Positions 46,876-58,092 of a DNA stretch of 59,765 nt are shown piece after piece. Source of the stretch: Comamonadaceae bacterium. GTDB taxonomy: Bacteria; Pseudomonadota; Gammaproteobacteria; Burkholderiales; Burkholderiaceae_C. A program made the position numbers and the translations under genes. The DNA is taken from contig CANBVJ010000015.1 of assembly GCA_947372865.1 (NCBI GenBank), forward strand, positions 1 to 59,765, read 5' to 3'. Positions within the stretch are counted from its first letter, which is position 1. The number at the start of each line of letters is the position of its first letter. The notes below the pieces were generated by a model. That model was given only the letters and a program-made list of their open reading frames with translations. It did no database searches and had not been told where the DNA came from.

Positions 46876-47073
46876 TCAGCCCGTCACCACATACCCCTCC
46901 TCGACAATCACCGCTGCAAGCGCTTCGTGACTCTGCTCAGACTGGACCTGCACCTTATTGGCACTGCGCTCAATCTCAACCTTGGCCAGCGGGTCGAGCC
47001 GCACAATCGCCGCAGTGACGGCTTTTTCGCAGTGGCCGCAGGTCATGCCGGTGACGGTAAAGAGGTGGTTCAT
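46876..47073 (-). CDS. copZ: Copper chaperone CopZ-like HMA protein
   Basis: This 65-residue single heavy-metal-associated domain has the metal-binding motif GMTCGHCEKAV and the typical ferredoxin-like pattern ending EEGYVV. It likely delivers Cu(I) to the divergently encoded CopA. The two share a 125-bp gap that contains nested inverted repeats. Mercury or zinc binding cannot be excluded from the domain alone, but the pairing favours copper. Confidence 0.9.
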   Translation of the reverse strand: MNHLFTVTGMTCGHCEKAVTAAIVRLDPLAKVEIERSANKVQVQSEQSHEALAAVIVEEGYVVTG

Positions 47074-47108
47074 GTTGAGCTTTCAAGAGTAAAGTTGTTT
47101 GGCCAAAG

Positions 47109-47154
47109 AAGCTTAGGGCTTTGGCCGTAAGCTTAACCTTGCACCCAAAGCCCT
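47109..47154. promoter_or_regulatory. Nested inverted repeats in copZ-copA gap
   Basis: Two interleaved perfect dyads occupy the gap: AAGCTTA/TAAGCTT (47109-47115 and 47128-47134), and AGGGCTTTGG/CCAAAGCCCT (47115-47124 and 47145-47154). The second is followed by CTTTTT, like an intrinsic terminator or attenuator in the copA leader. A CueR-type operator is the expected regulator site but is not clearly recognisable. The interleaving would allow mutually exclusive hairpins. Confidence 0.55.
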
Positions 47155-47198
47155 CTTTTTCAATCCTCCGCGTCGTTTACCCGAAAGACAACAAGCCC

Positions 47199-49490
47199 AT
47201 GAGCACCCCCGCGCCCCCTGAAGTGTGTTCCCTGGACATCGGCATTGGCGGCATGACCTGCGCGTCTTGCGTGGGCCGGGTGGAAAAAGCGCTCAAACGC
47301 GTGCCCGGCGTGCAAAGCGCCAATGTGAACCTGGCCACCGAGTCGGCGCGCATTGCGTTTCCGGCGGACGCGGCGCAGGCCGCGCAGATGGAGGCCTTGC
47401 TGCGCCGCGCGGTGCGCGATGCCGGTTACGAGCCCAAGGCGGCGGATGCGGCCATTGACACGCCGGACGCCGGTGCCTGGGCTGGATTTGCGCCGGTGGC
47501 CTGGGGTTTGGCGCTGTGCGTGCCCTTGGTGCTGCCCATGCTGGGCGACGTGCTGGGCCAGCACTGGATGCTTTCGCCGCTGTGGCAGTTTGCGCTGGCC
47601 ACGCCGGTGCAGTTTTTGCTGGGTGCGCGCTTTTATGTGGCGGGCTGGCACGCCCTGAAAAATGGCAGCGGTAATATGGATTTGCTGGTGTCCTTGGGCA
47701 CCACGGCGGGCTGGGCGCTGTCGGTCTGGTTGTGGCTCAGCGCCCCGGCCGGGGCCATGGTGCATTTGTACTTTGAAGGCTCGGCCCTGGTGATCAGCCT
47801 GGTGCTGCTGGGCAAGTGGCTGGAAGTGCGGGCCAAGCGGCAAACCACCTCGGCCATTCGCGCCCTGCACGCGCTGCGGCCCGAGCGCGCGCACTTGCTG
47901 CGCCCCGAGGGCGAGGTGGACGTGCCCGTGGCCGAAGTGCTGGTGGGCGACACCCTGGTGGTCAAGCCTGGCGAGCGCTTTGCGGTGGACGGCCTGGTGA
48001 CCGACGGCGCCACGCAGGTGGACGAATCCATGCTCACCGGGGAGTCGCTGCCCGTGGCCAAAGAGGCGGGTGCGCGGGTGACGGGCGGCGCCATCAACGG
48101 CGAAGGCCGGGTGCTGGTGCGGGTTACCGCCGTGGGCGCGCAGACCATGCTGTCCCACATCATTCGCCTGGTAGAGGACGCCCAGGCGGCCAAGGCGCCG
48201 ATCCAGCGCATGGTGGACCAGGTGAGCGCCGTGTTTGTGCCGGTGGTCTTGCTGATTGCCCTGGCCACGCTCTTGGCTTGGTGGCTTACGGGCCACAGTT
48301 TTGAGCTGGCGCTGATCCGCGCTGTGGCGGTGCTGGTGATTGCCTGCCCTTGCGCGCTGGGCCTGGCCACGCCGGTGGCCATCATGGCGGGCACCGGGGT
48401 GGCGGCCAAGTACGGTATTTTGATCAAGGACGCGCAGGCGCTGGAATTGGCGCACAAGGTGAACGTGGTGGCCTTTGACAAGACCGGCACCCTGACCGTG
48501 GGCCGGCCGCAGCTCAAGGCGCTGCTGGCGCTCGACGCCAACGTGGCGCTAGCCCCCGCCAGCATGGACCCCGTCTTATTGCAGATATGCGCCAGCCTGC
48601 AAAGCGGCAGCGAACACCCGCTGGCCCACGCGGTGGTGGAGCGTGCGCGCGCACAAGGATTGGCGCTGCTGCCCTTGGCCGATGCGCGCGCCGTGTCCGG
48701 CCGCGGCACCGAAGGCCTGGTAGACGGCCAGCACTACGCCCTGGGCAGCCTGCGCTGGATGCAGGAGCTGCAAGCCCAGCCTGCGCTGGCCTCGCCCGCC
48801 GGTGCCGCATTTGCCACCCAGGCGCGCGCCATGGAGGCCGAGGGCGCCAGCGTGTCGGCGCTGGCGCAGCAGCAAGACGGTGCCTGGACGCTGCGCGCTT
48901 TGCTGGCCTTTGCCGACGAGCCCAAGCGCGGCGCCCAAGAGGCGATTGCCCAATTGCGCGCGCGCGGCATTCGCACGGTGATGGTCTCGGGTGACAACTG
49001 GGGCGCGGCCCGCGCCATGGCCCGGCGCCTGGGCCTGGACGCCAGCCCCGGCAGCGCCGAGGTGCTGGCAGAAGTGCTGCCCGGCGACAAGGCGGCCAAG
49101 ATCACGGCGCTCAAGGGCGACGCCCACGCGCATTACACGGTTGCCATGGTGGGCGACGGCGTGAACGATGCACCAGCGCTGGCGGCGGCCGATGTGGGCA
49201 TGGCCATGTCCAATATCGGCGGTGGCGGCGCCGACGTGGCCATGCACGCGGCGGGCATTACTCTGATGCGCGGCGAGCCGCGCCTGGTGGCGGCGGCCCT
49301 GGACATTTCCCGGCGCACCGTGGCCAAGATCCGGCAAAACCTGTTTTGGGCGTTTTTCTACAACGTGGCGGGCATTCCGCTGGCGGCGCTGGGCTACCTG
49401 AACCCGGTGCTCGCCGGTGGGGCCATGGCGCTGAGCTCGGTGAGCGTCATGGCCAACGCTTTGCTGCTCAAGCGTTGGAAGGGGCCGTGA
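47199..49490 (+). CDS. copA: Copper-translocating P1B-type ATPase CopA
   Basis: CopA exports Cu(I) across the inner membrane using ATP. The 763-residue protein has one N-terminal HMA domain with GMTCASC (Cys21, Cys24), the actuator motif TGES, the CPC ion site (Cys383-Pro-Cys385 in [12 protein letters not shown]), the phosphorylation motif DKTGT (Asp427), an HP motif in SEHPL and [11 protein letters not shown] chose the ATG at 47199 to start just before the HMA domain. It is divergent from its likely chaperone gene copZ. Confidence 0.96.
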   Translation: MSTPAPPEVCSLDIGIGGMTCASCVGRVEKALKRVPGVQSANVNLATESARIAFPADAAQAAQMEALLRRAVRDAGYEPKAADAAIDTPDAGAWAGFAPVAWGLALCVPLVLPMLGDVLGQHWMLSPLWQFALATPVQFLLGARFYVAGWHALKNGSGNMDLLVSLGTTAGWALSVWLWLSAPAGAMVHLYFEGSALVISLVLLGKWLEVRAKRQTTSAIRALHALRPERAHLLRPEGEVDVPVAEVLVGDTLVVKPGERFAVDGLVTDGATQVDESMLTGESLPVAKEAGARVTGGAINGEGRVLVRVTAVGAQTMLSHIIRLVEDAQAAKAPIQRMVDQVSAVFVPVVLLIALATLLAWWLTGHSFELALIRAVAVLVIACPCALGLATPVAIMAGTGVAAKYGILIKDAQALELAHKVNVVAFDKTGTLTVGRPQLKALLALDANVALAPASMDPVLLQICASLQSGSEHPLAHAVVERARAQGLALLPLADARAVSGRGTEGLVDGQHYALGSLRWMQELQAQPALASPAGAAFATQARAMEAEGASVSALAQQQDGAWTLRALLAFADEPKRGAQEAIAQLRARGIRTVMVSGDNWGAARAMARRLGLDASPGSAEVLAEVLPGDKAAKITALKGDAHAHYTVAMVGDGVNDAPALAAADVGMAMSNIGGGGADVAMHAAGITLMRGEPRLVAAALDISRRTVAKIRQNLFWAFFYNVAGIPLAALGYLNPVLAGGAMALSSVSVMANALLLKRWKGP

Positions 49491-49518
49491 GGCTTTGGTA
49501 GCCCCCGGCGCCCTTGGC

Positions 49519-50640
<1,122 letters not shown>

Positions 50641-50757
50641 GCGGACTTTCAGAAAAATCGGGGTGGCAGGTTGGCGAAATGCAGTGTCGTTTGCGCAGCA
50701 GGCAGGCGCGGTGGGCCAGCGCACAATCGCGGCTTGTTTTTCCCATTGGGAGTGTTT

Positions 50758-51960
50758 GTGCCTTCACCGCTGCGTCCGCTATTTTGGCTTGCTTTGGCCC
50801 TGTCGGTGGGCGCGGCTGTCTCCTTGGGTGTGACGCGCTTTGCCTACGGCTTGCTGCTGCCGGGCATGCGCACCGATCTGGGCTGGAGCTACACCCTGGC
50901 CGGCGCCATGAACACGGCCAACGCGGTGGGCTATTTGCTCGGCGCGCTGGCCATGCCGGGGCTGATGCGCCGGGTGTCGCCCACGGTGTTGCTGTGGGCG
51001 GGCTCGCTCTTGGCGGCGCTGTTCATGGGCTTGTGCGGTTTTTTTACCGAGGCACCGGTCTTGTTGGTGCAGCGCTTGTTGGCCGGGGTGGCCAGCGCGC
51101 TGGTGTTTGTGGCGGGGGGCCTGCTGGCGGCGCGCCTGGGCAGCCGCGCACCGGCGCATGCTGGCCTGCTGCTGGGTGTGTACTACGGCGGCACGGGGCT
51201 GGGGATTACGCTCTCGGCGCTGCTGGTGCCTTGGGTGCTGGATGCGTTTGCCGACCAGGCGCATAACTGGCGTTTTGCCTGGTGGGCGCTGGCGCTGGTG
51301 TGTTTTGCCGCCACCGCCTTGCTGCGCTGGCCCGCGCGGGTGATGGTGCAGTGGGAGCAAATGCCGGCAGCCACTGCGGCGGTGGCTACCAGCGCGCCCT
51401 TGGAGTTTGGCTGGCGCGCGTTTGGTTTTGCGCTGGCGGGCTATGGCATGTTTGGTGTGGGCTATATCGGGTACATGACCTTTGCGGTGGCGCTCTTGCG
51501 CGCGCAAGGCGCCAGCGCGACGGCGGTGACGGTGTTTTATGGCTTGTTGGGCTTGGCGGTGGTGGCCTCGTCGCGCATTTGGGCGGGCTTGCTCAACCGC
51601 CACCAGGGCGGCGGCGCCATGGCGCGGCTCAATGCGTTGCTGGGGCTGGCGGTGCTGCTGCCTGCGGTGACGCAGAGCTTTGCGGTGGTAGTGGTCTCAG
51701 GCCTGCTGTTTGGCGGCGTGTTTTTGTCGATCGTGGCGTCGAGCACGGCGCTGGTGCGCCATAACCTGCCACCCAGCGCCTGGGCCACGGGCATCAGCGC
51801 CTTCACGATCGTGTTTGCCGCCGGGCAAATAGTCGGCCCCACGCTGGTGGGCTGGATTGCCGACGGCGCTGGTGGCCTGGAGCGCGGCCTGCTGGTGTCG
51901 GCGCTGGCCTTGTGGCTGGGCGCGGCGCTGGCCTGGCGGCAGCGGCCACTGGTGCAATAA
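50758..51960 (+). CDS. YbfB/YjiJ-family MFS transporter
   Basis: This 400-residue protein has twelve membrane helices and the YbfB/YjiJ start LALALSVGAAVSLGVTRFAYGLLLPGMRTDLGW. The GTG at 50758 is preceded by GGAG at 5 bases. A GTG two codons upstream is also in frame. It is divergent from the old yellow enzyme gene and could move its substrate. Sampled codons here end mostly in G, unlike gyrB and the RND genes. The transported compound is unknown. Confidence 0.87.
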   Translation: MPSPLRPLFWLALALSVGAAVSLGVTRFAYGLLLPGMRTDLGWSYTLAGAMNTANAVGYLLGALAMPGLMRRVSPTVLLWAGSLLAALFMGLCGFFTEAPVLLVQRLLAGVASALVFVAGGLLAARLGSRAPAHAGLLLGVYYGGTGLGITLSALLVPWVLDAFADQAHNWRFAWWALALVCFAATALLRWPARVMVQWEQMPAATAAVATSAPLEFGWRAFGFALAGYGMFGVGYIGYMTFAVALLRAQGASATAVTVFYGLLGLAVVASSRIWAGLLNRHQGGGAMARLNALLGLAVLLPAVTQSFAVVVVSGLLFGGVFLSIVASSTALVRHNLPPSAWATGISAFTIVFAAGQIVGPTLVGWIADGAGGLERGLLVSALALWLGAALAWRQRPLVQ

Positions 51961-52019
51961 GCAGCGCGCGGCGCCGCTGCTTTAGCGCAGCCTGTGCCGC
52001 CCGGCTGGGGGTTCCTCGC

Positions 52020-53645
52020 CTAAGCGCCGCTGCGGATCATTTCAGCGGCTTTTTCGGCAATCATGATGGTCGGTGCCGTGGTGTTGCCGCCGGTGAGCGT
52101 GGGCATGATGGAGGTGTCCACCACGCGCAGGCCTTGCACGCCGTGCACGCGCAACTGCGCATCCACCACCGCCAGCGGGTCGCTGTGCGGGCCCATTTTG
52201 CAGGTGCCGCAGGGGTGGTATTCGGTGTCGGAGTGGTCGCGCAAAAAGGTTTCGATTTGCTGGGGGTTGTTGCGCTCGACCGGGTAAAGCATCTCGCCCC
52301 GGTAGGCGTCAAACGGCTTGGCTTGCAAGATGTCCATGCCGATTTGCGTGCCCTTGACCAAGGTGGCCATGTCGTCAGGGTGCGTCAAGAAGCCTACGTC
52401 GATCAGCGGCGCGTCGGTCGATTTGGCGCTTTGCAGCGTGACGCTTCCCCGGCTCTTGGGGCGGCACAGCGTCACATGCAGGGTGTAGCCGTGGCCCAAG
52501 TGGGTTTTGCGGTTGTGGTCGTCCACGATGCCGGTGCACAGGGCGAGCTGGATGTCGGGTTTGTCGGCGCTGGGGTCGGTTTTCAAAAAGCCTTGCGACT
52601 CGGCCACGTTGGACGTAATCCAGCCCGTGCGCTTGTTGCGCCATTCAAAAATCGACTTGACCACCGTCACCAGGCCGGAGAGCGAGATGCCCAGCGCGGC
52701 CTCTTTGCGCGGTGTGCGCTGGATGAGCACGGTGGTGACGTGGTCTTGCAGGTTTTGCCCCACGCCGGGCAGCGTGTGGACCGTGGCAATGCCATGGGCT
52801 TGCAACTGCGACTGCGGCCCAATGCCCGAGAGCATCAGCAACTGCGGTGAACCAAAGGCCCCGGCGCTAAGAATTACTTCGCGGGTGGCGTGCGCCTGCA
52901 TAGTTTGGCCGTCGTGCAGGTATTGCACGCCGGTGGCGCGTTTGCCGTCCATGAGCACGCGCTCGGTATGGGCCTGGGTGATGATGGTCAGGTTGCTGCG
53001 GCCCATGTAGGGAGTGATATAGGCCTTGGCGGCGCTGCAGCGTTCCCCATCGGCCTGCATGGCCTGGGTGGGGCCGCAGCCGAGTTGCTGTTCGCCGTTG
53101 TAGTCGGGCGTGCGCGGCAGGCCGGTTTGTTCGCAGGCCTGAAAAAACACCTCGTTTAGCGGGCTGGGGCTGCGCAGATAGCTCACCTGCAGCGGGCCGT
53201 CGGCGCCGCGGTAGGCGGTGGCGCCAAAACAGTGGTTGTGTTCTGAACGCTTGAACAGGGGCAGCACTTCGTCAAAGCTCCAGCCGGGGTTGCCCAGGCT
53301 GGCCCAGTGGTCGTAGTCGTCGCGGTGGCCACGGGTGTAGACCATGGCGTTAATCGACGTGCTGCCGCCCATCACCTTGCCGCGCGGCTGGTAGCCACGC
53401 CGACCGTTGAAGCCGGGCTGGGGCACGGTCTCGTAGCTCCAGTTGTGGATTTTGAGCGGCGCGCTGACCGCAAAGCCCATGGGTGCGTGGATCAGCACCG
53501 AGTTGTCGGGGCCGCCGGCCTCCAGCAGGCAGACGCGCACTTTGGGGTCTTCGCTCAGGCGGCTGGCCACCACGCAGCCGGCGGCGCCGCCGCCCACCAC
53601 AATGTAGTCAAAGGTTTGGGCTGTGGGGGTGGTGCTGCTTGTCAT
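52020..53645 (-). CDS. GMC-family oxidoreductase
   Basis: This 541-residue FAD enzyme oxidises alcohols to aldehydes. It has the N-terminal Rossmann motif [17 protein letters not shown], the GMC signature [21 protein letters not shown] and the C-terminal HPCGTCKMG segment with the catalytic-site histidine. It closely resembles choline/alcohol dehydrogenases (BetA, AlkJ) but no betaine genes are nearby. It lies 97 bases after the class II aldolase gene on the same strand and may form a catabolic unit with it. Confidence 0.93.
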   Translation of the reverse strand: MTSSTTPTAQTFDYIVVGGGAAGCVVASRLSEDPKVRVCLLEAGGPDNSVLIHAPMGFAVSAPLKIHNWSYETVPQPGFNGRRGYQPRGKVMGGSTSINAMVYTRGHRDDYDHWASLGNPGWSFDEVLPLFKRSEHNHCFGATAYRGADGPLQVSYLRSPSPLNEVFFQACEQTGLPRTPDYNGEQQLGCGPTQAMQADGERCSAAKAYITPYMGRSNLTIITQAHTERVLMDGKRATGVQYLHDGQTMQAHATREVILSAGAFGSPQLLMLSGIGPQSQLQAHGIATVHTLPGVGQNLQDHVTTVLIQRTPRKEAALGISLSGLVTVVKSIFEWRNKRTGWITSNVAESQGFLKTDPSADKPDIQLALCTGIVDDHNRKTHLGHGYTLHVTLCRPKSRGSVTLQSAKSTDAPLIDVGFLTHPDDMATLVKGTQIGMDILQAKPFDAYRGEMLYPVERNNPQQIETFLRDHSDTEYHPCGTCKMGPHSDPLAVVDAQLRVHGVQGLRVVDTSIMPTLTGGNTTAPTIMIAEKAAEMIRSGA

Positions 53646-53742
53646 GGTCTGGCCTTGATGGGTGGTACGAAATGGGGGCGCGCGCAAGCGCAGTTCGGGG
53701 TTTGTGGGCTGGTGCGCAGCCCCAACAAGCACTGGTGTATGG

Positions 53743-54498
53743 TCAATTGCGGTAGTCGCTGCCCATGCGGTCGAGTTTGCGCAGCATGGCCGGCCAGGCA
53801 AAGGCGCCGCCCAGGCCGTTGGTTTGGGTGCGCATGGCGTGGCCTACGCCGTCAATGATGCGCGGATCTACTTCCGTCAGTGCTCCACCGGCTTGCGCGG
53901 CGAGCTGGATTTGGCAGGTGGATTCAAAGTTGTACATCAGCAAAAACGCCTCGGCAATGCTGCTGCCCACCACCAAGAGACCGTGGTTGCGCAGCATCAG
54001 GTGGTTGGCCTGGCCCAGGTCGGCTTGCAGGCGGGGCTTTTCGGCGTCGTGCAGGGCCACGCCTTCGTAGGTGTGGTAGCCCAGCGAAGCCAGCACAAAG
54101 GTCGATTGCTGGCTGATCGGCAGCACGCCGCAGGCCTGGGCGCTGACTGCAACCCCGGCGCGCGTGTGGGTGTGTAAGACGCAGCCTGCGTCTTCGCGCG
54201 CCGCGTGCACCGCGCTGTGGATGACAAAACCGGCCCGGTTGACCGGGTGCGGCGATTCGCTGAGCTTTTCGCCCTGCTGGTCGATCTTGATCAGGCTGCT
54301 GGCGGTGACTTCCTCAAACAGCATGCCGTAGGGGTTGATCAGAAAATGGTGCTCAGGGCCGGGAATGCGCGCGCTGATATGGGTGAAGATCAAATCGCTC
54401 CAGCCATAGGCGGCCACCAAGCGGTAACAGGCGGCCAGGTCAACGCGCAACTGCCACTCTTCGGGGCTGACCTGGTCTTTGAGGGATGGGCTGGACAT
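53743..54498 (-). CDS. Class II aldolase/adducin domain protein
   Basis: This 251-residue protein has the AraD/FucA/adducin fold with the zinc-site histidines in VLHTHTRAGVAVS and LMLRNHGLLVVG. It matches the stand-alone bacterial adducin-like subgroup rather than fuculose aldolase, which has a different loop and size. The ATG at 54498 gives the normal start. Its substrate is unknown. Together with the GMC enzyme it might act on a hydroxylated or sugar-like compound. Confidence 0.88.
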   Translation of the reverse strand: MSSPSLKDQVSPEEWQLRVDLAACYRLVAAYGWSDLIFTHISARIPGPEHHFLINPYGMLFEEVTASSLIKIDQQGEKLSESPHPVNRAGFVIHSAVHAAREDAGCVLHTHTRAGVAVSAQACGVLPISQQSTFVLASLGYHTYEGVALHDAEKPRLQADLGQANHLMLRNHGLLVVGSSIAEAFLLMYNFESTCQIQLAAQAGGALTEVDPRIIDGVGHAMRTQTNGLGGAFAWPAMLRKLDRMGSDYRN

Positions 54499-54655
54499 GT
54501 GCGAACTCCGGTGTAATGTTGCCAATCACTCTACCCCAGCATGGGTGCCAAGACACCTAGGGGAAAGACTAGTAAATGTCCCGCGCGCGTCTCTTGGGTG
54601 TGGTTGAGGCCGCGCCGGTAAAATCGCCCTCCTCCCCCTGAATTGAGTGCCCGCC

Positions 54656-56662
54656 ATGCTTTATCCCCAACAGTTTGACGTCATCGTCGTCGGCGGCGGC
54701 CACGCCGGGTGCGAGGCTGCGCTGGCCGCAGCGCGCATGGGTTGCAAGACCTTGCTGCTGACGCACAACATCGAAACCCTGGGGCAAATGAGCTGTAACC
54801 CGTCGATTGGTGGCATCGGCAAAGGGCATCTGGTTAAAGAGGTGGACGCCCTGGGCGGCGCCATGGCCCTGGCCACCGACGAGGCGGGCATCCAGTTTCG
54901 CATCCTCAATTCCAGCAAGGGCCCGGCCGTGCGCGCCACCCGCGCCCAGGCTGACCGCGTTTTGTACAAGGCCGCGATTCGCCGCATGCTGGAAAACCAG
55001 CCCAATTTGTCGCTCTTTCAGCAAGCCGTGGACGACCTGCTGGTCGAGGGCGACCGGGTCGTGGGCGCGGTCACGCAGATTGGCATCAGCTTTCGCGCCA
55101 AGACCGTGGTGCTGACCGCCGGCACTTTTCTGGACGGCAAGATCCATGTGGGCATGAACCACTACGCCGCCGGGCGCGCGGGCGACCCCCCGGCGATTCG
55201 CCTGAGCGCGCGCCTGAAAGAGTTGAAACTGGCGCAAGGGCGCCTGAAAACCGGCACGCCGCCGCGCATTGACGGGCGCAGCATTGATTTCAGCAAATGC
55301 CAGGCGCAGCCTGGCGACGGCATGCCCGGCGGCATGAGCGCGGCCATGCCGGTGTTCAGCTTTATGGGCCGGGTGGAGCAGCATCCGCAGCAAATGCCCT
55401 GCTGGATTACCCACACCAACGCGCGCACCCACGAGATCATTCGCAGCGGCTTTGACCGCAGCCCCATGTTCACCGGCAATATCGAGGGCGTGGGCCCGCG
55501 CTACTGCCCCAGCGTGGAAGACAAGGTCAACCGCTTTGCCGACAAAGAAAGCCACCAGATTTTTCTCGAGCCCGAGGGCCTGACCACCCACGAGTACTAC
55601 CCCAACGGCATTTCCACCAGCCTGCCCTTTGACATCCAGTACGCGTTGGTGCGCAGCATGGTGGGCCTGGAAAACGCCCACATCCTGCGCCCGGGCTACG
55701 CGATTGAGTACGATTATTTTGACCCGCGCGCGCTCAAAAGCAGTTTTGAGACGCGGCAGATTGGCGGCCTGTTTTTCGCCGGCCAGATCAACGGCACCAC
55801 CGGCTACGAAGAAGCCGCCGCCCAGGGTCTGTTTGCCGGGGTGAACGCCGCGCTGCAAGCCGGGGCGCAAACCGCCTGGAGTGGCGACACCTGGTTGCCC
55901 GGACGCGACGAGGCTTATTTGGGTGTGCTGGTGGACGACCTGATTACCAAGGGCGTGACCGAGCCCTACCGCATGTTCACCAGCCGCGCCGAGTTCCGCC
56001 TGCAACTGCGCGAAGACAACGCCGACGTGCGCCTGACCGAAACTGGCCGCGCCCTGGGCCTGGTGGACGACGCGCGCTGGGCGGCGTTTTGCCGCAAGCG
56101 CGAGGCGGTTTCACGTGAAACCGAACGCCTGCGCTCCATCTGGGTCAACCCCAACAACCTGCCCGCACGTGAGTCAGAGCGCGTGCTGGGCAAGGCGATT
56201 GAACACGAATACAACCTAGCTGAACTGCTGCGCCGCCCCGATGTGCGCTACGCCGACCTGATGGGCTTGGACGCCGGGCGCTACGCGAGCGCGGCACTTG
56301 CTCCCGCAACCGACGCCAGCACCGCCCAGGACGTGTTCGTGGCCAGCGTGATTGAGCAGGTGGAAATTGCCGCCAAATACTCGGGCTACATCACGCGCCA
56401 GCAAGAAGAGGTGGGCCGCGCTGCGCATTACGAGAATCTGCGCCTGCCCGCCGAGCTGGACTATATGCAGGTGTCTGCCCTGAGCATTGAGGCGCGCCAG
56501 CGCCTGAACCAGTTGCGCCCGGAAACCCTGGGCCAGGCCTCGCGCCTGTCGGGCATTACCCCGGCCACGATTTCGCTCTTGCTGATCCACCTGAAAAAAG
56601 GCAACTTCCGCGACTTCGCCGCCAAGGCGTCCTTGGCCACGGCATCTGAGGCGCAAGCGTGA
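54656..56662 (+). CDS. mnmG: tRNA modification enzyme MnmG
   Basis: MnmG is the FAD-binding partner of MnmE in wobble-uridine modification. The 668-residue protein has the FAD motif [21 protein letters not shown] near residue 10, the signature [22 protein letters not shown], and [16 protein letters not shown] in the middle. A parS-like site (56107-56122) is inside the gene. It starts the mnmG-rsmG-lysE-parA set. I chose the ATG at 54656 over a GTG three codons upstream. Confidence 0.97.
   Translation: MLYPQQFDVIVVGGGHAGCEAALAAARMGCKTLLLTHNIETLGQMSCNPSIGGIGKGHLVKEVDALGGAMALATDEAGIQFRILNSSKGPAVRATRAQADRVLYKAAIRRMLENQPNLSLFQQAVDDLLVEGDRVVGAVTQIGISFRAKTVVLTAGTFLDGKIHVGMNHYAAGRAGDPPAIRLSARLKELKLAQGRLKTGTPPRIDGRSIDFSKCQAQPGDGMPGGMSAAMPVFSFMGRVEQHPQQMPCWITHTNARTHEIIRSGFDRSPMFTGNIEGVGPRYCPSVEDKVNRFADKESHQIFLEPEGLTTHEYYPNGISTSLPFDIQYALVRSMVGLENAHILRPGYAIEYDYFDPRALKSSFETRQIGGLFFAGQINGTTGYEEAAAQGLFAGVNAALQAGAQTAWSGDTWLPGRDEAYLGVLVDDLITKGVTEPYRMFTSRAEFRLQLREDNADVRLTETGRALGLVDDARWAAFCRKREAVSRETERLRSIWVNPNNLPARESERVLGKAIEHEYNLAELLRRPDVRYADLMGLDAGRYASAALAPATDASTAQDVFVASVIEQVEIAAKYSGYITRQQEEVGRAAHYENLRLPAELDYMQVSALSIEARQRLNQLRPETLGQASRLSGITPATISLLLIHLKKGNFRDFAAKASLATASEAQA
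56107..56122. other. parS: parS site (inside mnmG)
   Basis: GGTTTCACGTGAAACC is a perfect 16-bp palindrome around the CACGTG core and matches the chromosomal parS consensus at 14 of 16 positions. ParB would bind and spread from it. Confidence 0.85.
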
Positions 56663-57312
56663 GTCGCGCGCTAGAGCCGCAACTGCGCGCCGGGCTGCAG
56701 GCCCTGGACTTGGCGCTGGACGAGGGGAAAATTACCGCCCTGCTCGACTATGTGGACCTGATCCAGAAATGGACCCGCGTCTACAACCTGACCGCCGTGC
56801 GTGACCCGCAAGACATGCTCACCCACCACCTGCTTGACAGCCTGGCGGTGGTGCGTCCCTTGCGCCAACAGCTCGCAGCGCTGGGGTGCGACGAGTCGGT
56901 GCGTGTGCTGGACGTGGGCGCGGGCGCTGGCCTGCCTGGTGTGGTGCTGGCGATTTGCTGCCCGGCCATGACGGTGCACTGCGTGGACACCGTGGCCAAG
57001 AAAGCCGCCTTCGTGCAACAAGCGGCGGTCAGCCTGAAGCTGCCCCGTTTGCGCGGCATCCATGCCCGCGTGGAAGGCCTGACTGAGCCCTACGACGTAG
57101 TGTGTTCGCGCGCCTTTGCTTCGCTGGCGGACTTTACCCAGTGGTCGGTGGGCGCCTTGGCGCCCCAAGGCGTGTGGATGGCCATGAAGGGCAAACACCC
57201 GGCGGCCGAGCTGCTGGCCTTAGACCCCAGCGTTCAGGTGTTCCACGTGGAACCGCTGCAGGTGCCGGGGCTGGACGCCGAGCGTTGCCTGGTCTGGATG
57301 CGCCGCGCCTGA
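56659..57312 (+). CDS. rsmG: 16S rRNA (guanine-N7) methyltransferase RsmG
   Basis: RsmG methylates G527 of 16S rRNA using SAM. The 217-residue protein has the SAM motif [17 protein letters not shown], preceded by [13 protein letters not shown], and CSRAFASL. The start is a GTG that overlaps the mnmG stop by four bases (GTGA). A parS site lies in its 3' half. Loss of RsmG is linked to low-level streptomycin resistance in other bacteria. Confidence 0.96.
   Translation: MSRALEPQLRAGLQALDLALDEGKITALLDYVDLIQKWTRVYNLTAVRDPQDMLTHHLLDSLAVVRPLRQQLAALGCDESVRVLDVGAGAGLPGVVLAICCPAMTVHCVDTVAKKAAFVQQAAVSLKLPRLRGIHARVEGLTEPYDVVCSRAFASLADFTQWSVGALAPQGVWMAMKGKHPAAELLALDPSVQVFHVEPLQVPGLDAERCLVWMRRA
57239..57254. 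other. parS: parS site (inside rsmG)
   Basis: TGTTCCACGTGGAACC matches the parS consensus at 15 of 16 positions (last base differs), around the palindromic CACGTG core. It is the best of the three copies. Confidence 0.85.
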
Positions 57313-57406
57313 GGCCCCTGCCTGCAAAAATAGGCGCCCTAAGCCCGGCGCAAGTCGCGCTGAGCGGGGCTAACGTAAACTTGCGTTCCCACACCCTAGG
57401 ATTTTC

Positions 57407-58021
57407 ATGTTCGGCGTCAGCGATTACGGTACTTTTGTCCTCACCATTCTGGTGTTCTTGCTGATTCCTGGTCCCGGCAATCTGGCGTTGGTGTTGTCCA
57501 CCAGCAAAGGCGGCGTGCGCGGTGGCTTGGCTGCCACGCTAGGCGTTATTTTGGGTGACCAGGTGCTGATGTGGCTGGCGGTGGCGGGTGTGGCGGCGTT
57601 GCTCGCTGCGTATCCGGCGGCGTTTCAGTTGGTGCAATGGGTGGGTGCCGGTTACCTGGCTTGGTTGGGTGGCGCCATGCTCATGTCCAAACCCGGTGCG
57701 CCTTTGCCCATCAATATCCGCCCGCGTCAGTACCTGCGCCAGGCCATGTTGATCACCCTGCTCAACCCCAAGGCGATTTTGTTTTACATGGCGTTTTTTC
57801 CGCTGTTTGTCGATCCAGTGCGCCAACAAGGTTTGGTGACCTACGGCTTTATGGCTGCCACCATCGCCGCCTTGACTTTTGCCTATGGCCTGGGCGCCAC
57901 GCTGCTGACCCATTTTTTTGCCGAGCGCGTGCGAGCCAATCCGGTGATTGGCCGGGTGCTGGAAAAAGTGGCCGGCGTCTTTTTGATTGGCTTTGGCCTC
58001 AAGCTGGTGGCGGCGCAATGA
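57407..58021 (+). CDS. LysE-family amino-acid exporter
   Basis: This 204-residue protein has six hydrophobic segments and the RhtB/LysE features IPGPGNLALVLSTSKGGVRGGLAATLGVILGD and LLNPKAILFYMAFFPLFV. The ATG at 57407 gives the usual N-terminus. It sits between rsmG and parA, a position common for this gene in Comamonadaceae. It probably exports a neutral or basic amino acid, but the substrate is not set by sequence. Confidence 0.93.
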   Translation: MFGVSDYGTFVLTILVFLLIPGPGNLALVLSTSKGGVRGGLAATLGVILGDQVLMWLAVAGVAALLAAYPAAFQLVQWVGAGYLAWLGGAMLMSKPGAPLPINIRPRQYLRQAMLITLLNPKAILFYMAFFPLFVDPVRQQGLVTYGFMAATIAALTFAYGLGATLLTHFFAERVRANPVIGRVLEKVAGVFLIGFGLKLVAAQ

Positions 58022-58034
58022 TGCACAAGCCCCT

Positions 58035-58050
58035 TGTTCCACGTGAAACC
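58035..58050. other. parS: parS site (upstream of parA)
   Basis: TGTTCCACGTGAAACC has the CACGTG core and matches the consensus at 14 or 15 of 16 positions. It lies 43 bases before the parA ATG, where ParB binding could also affect parA transcription. Confidence 0.85.
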
Positions 58051-58092
58051 GCAGCGCTTGCGGCCCTTTTTCTTTTTCTGCGTCCCTGACCC

